In this document: one piece after another, positions 4,428 to 7,533 of the stretch | Layout of the letters: every line of letters starts with the position of its first letter | Position numbering within the stretch: the stretch's first letter is position 1 | Assembly: GCA_030595925.1 (NCBI GenBank) | Contig: JAUVLC010000112.1 | Span: forward strand, 1-7,533 | From: Clostridia bacterium | GTDB lineage: Bacteria; CBDUZB01; JAGLHV01 | Direction of reading: 5' to 3' | DNA: 7,533 nucleotides | The notes under the pieces: generated by a model | The model's input: the letters and a program-made list of their open reading frames with translations, nothing else | Told to the model about the DNA's origin: nothing | The model's database searches: none | Made by a program: the position numbers and the translations under genes

Positions 4428-5309
4428 ATGAGAGTTATAAATAAGTATGAATACATCAATATGGCATATAATAAAACTCAAGAATTTATAAACAAGAATA
4501 ATAAACTTTTATCAGAGGGTAGTAAATTTTTTAGAGCATATTATTCATTAATAGGCTTAATTCCACAAACACTCGATCGAGTGTTGACTGGTCATGCTTT
4601 TCCTTTTATTGAATCATATCAAGAATTAGAAAATTCGTATCAACTTTGTTGTTTTGGCTTTTATAAGTATTCTTATATTTCATTACGTTCTGTATGTGAG
4701 TTAGGTTTGCTTTCTGTGTATTGGGATAAAAAGGATAAATCTCATATTGATATTGAAAAGTGGCTGAATTCTAAAGAAGATACACCCTTTAAGGGAAAAA
4801 TATTAAATGGTTTAAATGAAATAGAAAATTTTAGAAATTTTCCTCAGAAAAAGGATTTAGAACACAAAATAGATGAATTGTATAAGGAACTAAGTGGCTT
4901 TGTTCACACTAAAGGGTATCATTTTTCTTCACGAGCTCATAATAAAATAAATCATAACACATTTAATGAGAGCGCCTTTTATAAATGGTTTAATTTTATG
5001 AAAAGGGTAATTCAGATTTTGATTATCATTCATTTATTAAAATATCCGATAGGGCTTCAATATACTCCAATGGAAAATAAATACGGATTAAATGGACCTA
5101 TGGGAGGATTTCTCCATCCCGATCAGTCCAATTTGATAAGAGATATTTTAGACCGAGATATTTTAGAAATTTTACAAGAGATAAGTAATAAGGATTCAGA
5201 AGCAATTTCTTTCGCGGAAGCAATAAATAGATTACCCGATATTTCGGAAGAAGATCTTAAACAACAATGTATTGATGACGATAAAAGAAGGGTATCTATT
5301 AATTGTTAG
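4428..5309 (+). CDS. Hypothetical helical protein, weakly HEPN/DUF5677-like
   Basis: The 293-residue protein has no signal peptide. It is mostly helical, with SYISLRSVCELGLLSVYW (82-99) and LYKELSGFVHTKGYHF (151-166) as its most distinctive stretches. An R--E on one helix plus a later LS-xx-VH is a pattern I associate with DUF5677/HEPN-like helical bundles, some linked to phage defence and RNA cleavage. The strict HEPN R-X4-6-H motif is not evident, so this remains a weak resemblance. A hydrophobic helix (VIQILIIIHLLKYPIGL, 194-210) may be buried or touch the membrane. A Gly/Pro loop (GLNGPMGGFLHPDQ) and a charged C-terminus follow. The ATG at 4428 has AAGGAAG 10 bases upstream; a second ATG at 4461 has none. 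It is the first gene behind the promoter at 4351. Confidence 0.8.
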   Translation: MRVINKYEYINMAYNKTQEFINKNNKLLSEGSKFFRAYYSLIGLIPQTLDRVLTGHAFPFIESYQELENSYQLCCFGFYKYSYISLRSVCELGLLSVYWDKKDKSHIDIEKWLNSKEDTPFKGKILNGLNEIENFRNFPQKKDLEHKIDELYKELSGFVHTKGYHFSSRAHNKINHNTFNESAFYKWFNFMKRVIQILIIIHLLKYPIGLQYTPMENKYGLNGPMGGFLHPDQSNLIRDILDRDILEILQEISNKDSEAISFAEAINRLPDISEEDLKQQCIDDDKRRVSINC

Positions 5310-5396
5310 ACTTATAAAAATAAAATTCAAGGGAGTGGAGAAAGAATTTTTACAGGATATCGTTCATAATTGAGTTTTAAGAGGGGGCTGGCAATT

Positions 5397-5816
5397 ATGG
5401 TAGCACAAAGAGAAAAGATATTAATTTTTATTATCTTTTTATGTGTTGGTTTTCTTACAGGTTGTGCAACTATGAGCACTAATAGGAAAGGCTCTTCTCC
5501 AGGAGGTATTGCTCCAAAAGTTTATTCTGCAGATTACGACAAAGTTTTTATGAAAGCAGTTGATGCTGTTAGTCAATGTAGTTGGCAAATCACTTTTACT
5601 GATAAAGCTACAGGTGTCATTTCAGCAAGGACACCAACTAATCTTTGGACTTGGGGAGATAATGTTTCTATTAGAATTCAGAAAGTCGATAATGATAAGG
5701 TTAAAGTTGATGTTTCATCTGGCACTCGAAATCAGGTCGTTGATTGGGGAAGAAATTCAAGAAACATTACTAAATACTTTAAATCTTTAGATTTATTATT
5801 GTCTGAATCAAAGTAA
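5397..5816 (+). CDS. Lipoprotein with DUF1499-like domain
   Basis: The 139-residue protein has a textbook lipoprotein signal: MVAQREK, hydrophobic ILIFIIFLCVGF, then L20-T21-G22-C23 as lipobox. The mature domain begins after a Gly/Ser linker. YDKVFMKAVDAVSQCSW (about 46-62) is followed by strands ATGVISARTP, VSIRIQKVDNDKVKVDVSSGT and VVDWGRNSRNITKYFKSLD. The ending 'S-TR---DWG-NSRNI-KYF--L' resembles the S-SR-G-SDLG-NA-RI--F pattern of DUF1499 proteins, and the overall shape fits small outer-membrane lipoprotein domains. Assignment is from memory of the pattern. The ATG at 5397 is preferred over an in-frame TTG at 5370, because GAGGGGG (5381-5387) lies 9 bases before it and the signal peptide then has normal length. 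It follows the 4428 gene by 87 bases without a clear promoter. Confidence 0.83.
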   Translation: MVAQREKILIFIIFLCVGFLTGCATMSTNRKGSSPGGIAPKVYSADYDKVFMKAVDAVSQCSWQITFTDKATGVISARTPTNLWTWGDNVSIRIQKVDNDKVKVDVSSGTRNQVVDWGRNSRNITKYFKSLDLLLSESK

Positions 5817-5847
5817 CTATTTCATAGTATATAATAAGGACGGTGAA

Positions 5848-6363
5848 ATGAGAAATTTATTTTTAGTCTTCTCTGTTTTGTCAATAGGATTATTGGTAAT
5901 CTTTTGTTCCAATAAGAAAGTTTATTTCTGTGATGGGCATAAATGGAAATCTTTGTCTGACGAGGAGAAAATTGACTGTGTTTATGCTTCAATGAAAGGA
6001 GCCCACCAAACATTATTAAGAAAAGGAAAGGCTAATAATGACTACTTCAGCAAATTTGTACTTGAAGAAATAAAAATTAACCAGTATGTAGATAAACTTG
6101 ACACGTTTTACCGAGATCCTCAAAATAAAAAGATAAAGGTCTCAGAAGCAGTATATATTGTTAAGTTGGAGCTAAAAGGTGCTTCCAAAAAGTTTGTTTT
6201 TCAACTAACAAGAACTTTCAGAATTCCTAACTCGATTTATTCCAAAGGTTATATACCAAAAAAGAGGCTTAAAGAAATTTCAACCCTTTATGAAGGAAAT
6301 AAGGAATTCAAAGAAGCCTGGGATAAATGGAGTGAAGAAATTCCCTACAGATTTTTGTATTAA
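5848..6363 (+). CDS. Membrane-anchored or lipoprotein of unknown function
   Basis: The 171-residue protein starts with MRN and a hydrophobic stretch (LFLVFSVLSIGLLVIF) ending at C20-S-N-K-K. The cysteine placement suggests a lipoprotein, but Phe at -1 is not a standard lipobox residue, so an uncleaved membrane anchor is equally possible. The mature part has YFCDGHKWKSLSDEEKIDCVYASMKGAH (26-53), with C28 and C44 as possible disulfide partners if exported. A strand-rich middle (VYIVKLELK, KKFVFQLTRTFRI) and a Trp-rich helical end (FKEAWDKWSEEIPYRF) follow. No family recognised. AAGGA lies 7 bases before the ATG. The gene starts 31 bases after the DUF1499-like lipoprotein, so the two are probably in one transcript and may act together at the envelope. 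Confidence 0.82.
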   Translation: MRNLFLVFSVLSIGLLVIFCSNKKVYFCDGHKWKSLSDEEKIDCVYASMKGAHQTLLRKGKANNDYFSKFVLEEIKINQYVDKLDTFYRDPQNKKIKVSEAVYIVKLELKGASKKFVFQLTRTFRIPNSIYSKGYIPKKRLKEISTLYEGNKEFKEAWDKWSEEIPYRFLY

Positions 6364-6380
6364 ATGGAAAATAGGAATGT

Positions 6381-6399
6381 TTTCTTTAATTTAAAGAAA
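6381..6399. repeat. 19-bp AT-rich palindrome before the 6413 gene
   Basis: TTTCTTTAA (6381-6389) and TTAAAGAAA (6391-6399) are perfect reverse complements around a single T. The element lies directly upstream of the SD AAAGGA (6401-6406) of the next gene. Its arms share TTTCTTT/AAAGAAA with the hairpin at 4205-4235. It could be a binding site or a weak RNA stem affecting translation of the next gene, but such symmetry arises easily in AT-rich DNA. Confidence 0.45.
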
Positions 6400-6412
6400 G
6401 AAAGGATTAAAT

Positions 6413-6958
6413 ATGTGGAAAGAAATTGCAATTAATGTGGTTGCTTTTTTCCAAGGTAAAATATTTAAATTTATTTTGCCTAAAATACGTCGAAGAGTTA
6501 TTTATAGAAAAAAGCTTAAACTCATTGTTAATAGATTTTCTGACTGTTTTGTAGGTTCTTGTAGAACTTATAATCTGGAGAATTTAATAAGAAGTGTACA
6601 GGCAGATAATCCTTCAGAACAAAAGTTTCTTGCTATTAAGCAAGAGGCAATAAACTTACTGAAAAACTGGTATACATTTTATAAAAGTCAAATTGATTCT
6701 ACTTTCCTTAACCAAACATCAAGATTATTTGATGAATTTGGATATATTTTAGTTAAAACTCACGGCATTGTTAGAGACTTTGTTACAAACATAAATGAAG
6801 ATTCTATTGATAAGTTAAAGAAAAATGAAAGTGGTTATCCAACTTTTAGACAGAAATACTCTGCTGTCAGTGACGATTTTAGTAAACTTACTCAGGAAGC
6901 ATCTCAAGAGTTAAAAGAGATTAAGGATTGGAGTTATATTGCTTTACCTGAGCTTTAG
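6413..6958 (+). CDS. Hypothetical protein, possibly membrane-peripheral
   Basis: The 181-residue protein begins with a moderately hydrophobic, amphipathic stretch (IAINVVAFFQGKIFKFIL, 5-22) followed at once by a basic cluster (KIRRRVIYRKKLKL). This looks like a membrane-surface helix rather than a cleavable signal. The rest is predicted helical with many Lys/Glu/Asn: a block around YNLENLIRSVQADNPSEQKF, a Tyr/Trp-rich helix LLKNWYTFYKSQID, and a C-terminal coiled-coil-like stretch SDDFSKLTQEASQELKEI. I do not recognise a family. SD AAAGGA lies 6 bases before the ATG. It is 49 bases behind the 5848 gene and ends the cluster; the next 80 bases show no clear intrinsic terminator. Confidence 0.78.
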   Translation: MWKEIAINVVAFFQGKIFKFILPKIRRRVIYRKKLKLIVNRFSDCFVGSCRTYNLENLIRSVQADNPSEQKFLAIKQEAINLLKNWYTFYKSQIDSTFLNQTSRLFDEFGYILVKTHGIVRDFVTNINEDSIDKLKKNESGYPTFRQKYSAVSDDFSKLTQEASQELKEIKDWSYIALPEL

Positions 6959-7040
6959 AATTAAAATACAGATAAAAAGATTTATCCCTTGGCAAAAGAA
7001 TAAAGACATGATAAGGGTTCCAAGATAATAAAAATTACGC

Positions 7041-7076
7041 TTGACAATGTGGTAAATATGTGGTATATTTATGGTA
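7041..7076 (+). promoter_or_regulatory. Strong promoter with overlapping direct repeats (second TA operon)
   Basis: TTGACA (7041-7046) and TATATT (7064-7069) are exactly 17 bases apart, nearly full consensus. The spacer holds ATGTGGTA twice in direct orientation (7047-7054 and 7058-7065, 11-base period), with a partial third ATGGTA at 7071-7076 over the likely start point. Repeats on one helix face, covering the spacer and -10, are what a self-repressing antitoxin would use. Promoter and repeats are seen; the repressor assignment to the next gene is inference. Confidence 0.68.
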
Positions 7077-7107
7077 GAACTATGGAAATAATCAAAGGAG
7101 GTGAGTT

Positions 7108-7497
7108 ATGCCAACTTTAACACAGAATATTTATTCTACAGTTCCTAAAAAAGATTACCTGTCTTTCTTTAAGGGTGATGAGCCTAGTTGCAACAGGATC
7201 GTAAATTTTTTTAACTTCAAGAAAAAGGATATTTCTCAAGCGGCAGAAGTACCTTTGAATTCTGTAAGATATGATAGTAAAATGCCGAAGGAACTTCATG
7301 ATCGTCTTAAAGAATGGGCCATTCTTGTAAATCTTGTTGCTGAACATTTTAAAGGCGATGCTACGAAAACAGCCTTATGGTTTACTACCCCAAATCCTCT
7401 CTTAGGCAACATAATTCCTCGTGACATGATTCGGATTGGAAGATACAAAAAATTGTTTAAGTTTATTTATGAGGCGATAGCCGGAAATAAGAGGTAA
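7108..7497 (+). CDS. Xre/MbcA/ParS-like (DUF2384) antitoxin
   Basis: The 129-residue protein ends in a pattern typical of the MbcA/ParS/Xre toxin-binding domain (DUF2384). LVAEHFKGDATKTALWFTTPNPLLG (about 75-99) is followed by IPRDMIRIGRYKKLFKFIYEAI, where family members have 'W--TPN--LGG-TP-D-I---G---V---L'. The preceding part (IVNFFNFKKKDISQAAEVPLNSVRYDSKMP) looks like a short helix-turn-helix, as in COG5642-type antitoxins, which usually pair with RES-domain NAD-consuming toxins. It likely dimerises, represses its own promoter at 7041 through the ATGTGGTA repeats, and neutralises the product of the next gene. AAAGGAGGTGA (7094-7104) gives a near-perfect SD, with the AGGAGG core 6 bases before the ATG. 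It is slightly shorter than the usual ~140-160 residues. Family call moderately sure; partner unknown. Confidence 0.72.
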   Translation: MPTLTQNIYSTVPKKDYLSFFKGDEPSCNRIVNFFNFKKKDISQAAEVPLNSVRYDSKMPKELHDRLKEWAILVNLVAEHFKGDATKTALWFTTPNPLLGNIIPRDMIRIGRYKKLFKFIYEAIAGNKR

Positions 7498-7503
7498 ATT
7501 CTT

Positions 7504-7533
7504 ATGGCTCGACGTAAACGCATTCGGCATGTC
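7504..7533 (+). CDS. Start of the presumed toxin/partner gene (cut by window end)
   Basis: An ATG at 7504 lies 6 bases after the antitoxin stop, with GAGGT (7491-7495) 8 bases upstream. The frame stays open through the last ten codons, MARRKRIRHV. The tight spacing and shared promoter suggest it is the operon partner of the DUF2384-like antitoxin. A RES-domain toxin would be the usual companion, but ten basic residues do not identify it. Confidence 0.6.
   Translation, partial: MARRKRIRHV

Noticed and set aside
5370-5396. TTG start for the DUF1499-like lipoprotein
   Set aside because: The GAGGGGG SD lies downstream of this TTG and fits the ATG at 5397, which also gives a signal peptide of normal length.
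5560-5790. Overlapping + strand frame inside the DUF1499-like gene
   Set aside because: It lies out of frame within a gene with a clear signal peptide and domain pattern, has no SD and no recognisable product.
6982-7024. Terminator after the 6413 gene
   Set aside because: Short complementary pieces (TTATC/GATAA, CTTGG/CCAAG) exist, but they compete with each other and no T-run follows, so no convincing hairpin terminator can be drawn.

Overview
The window looks like an accessory (island-like) stretch of an AT-rich bacterial chromosome. I estimate roughly one-third G+C by eye. Genes carry clear Shine-Dalgarno (SD) sequences (AGGAGG/AAGGA), sigma70-type promoters can be picked out, and at least three products have type II (lipobox) signal peptides. 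This suggests an uncultured, probably Gram-negative, low-GC bacterium. TPR proteins of this style (AI-EEFKEAIRI-PD-AEAH) are abundant in Omnitrophota-like, Planctomycetota and similar environmental lineages, but the sequence alone does not fix the phylum. Every gene with support lies on the + strand.

Left part (1-953): three tandem 22-23 bp repeats ending in CA resemble the terminal repeats of an IS21-family element, with no transposase gene in the window. Next come a candidate promoter over a perfect 16-bp palindrome, a 14-codon remnant of a small gene, and a five-repeat TPR protein without an export signal.

Middle part (954-4069): a second copy of the small gene is broken after 45 codons. 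Directly behind it sits a HigB/HigA-type (Gp49-like RelE toxin, XRE antitoxin) toxin-antitoxin module with its own promoter and inverted-repeat operator. A third, intact copy of the small gene (67 aa, lysine-rich, probable coiled coil) follows, then a nine-repeat TPR lipoprotein and a second, unrecognised lipoprotein. The pair 'small coiled-coil gene + TPR gene' is therefore a duplicated cassette: copy A (268-953) has a gutted small gene, copy B (974-1111) has lost its TPR partner and is followed by the toxin-antitoxin module, and copy C (2023-3426) is complete. Copies B and C differ at only two of the first 134 coding bases.

Right part (4070-7533): a 358-bp non-coding stretch holds a hairpin, a C-rich tract, a second copy of a 26-bp repeat also found upstream of copy C, and a good extended -10 promoter. 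This promoter could drive a run of four genes (4428-6958): a helical protein vaguely like HEPN/DUF5677-type proteins, a DUF1499-like lipoprotein, a membrane-anchored protein or lipoprotein, and an unrecognised soluble or peripheral protein. A consensus promoter (TTGACA-N17-TATATT) overlapping direct repeats then starts a second probable toxin-antitoxin operon. Its first gene is an Xre/MbcA/ParS-like (DUF2384) antitoxin, and its partner is only begun at the window edge.

Overall, two autoregulated toxin-antitoxin operons bracket envelope-associated proteins of unknown role, and the TPR cassette shows signs of recent duplication and decay. The strongest candidates for something undescribed are the small-protein/TPR cassette and the 4428-6958 gene cluster.
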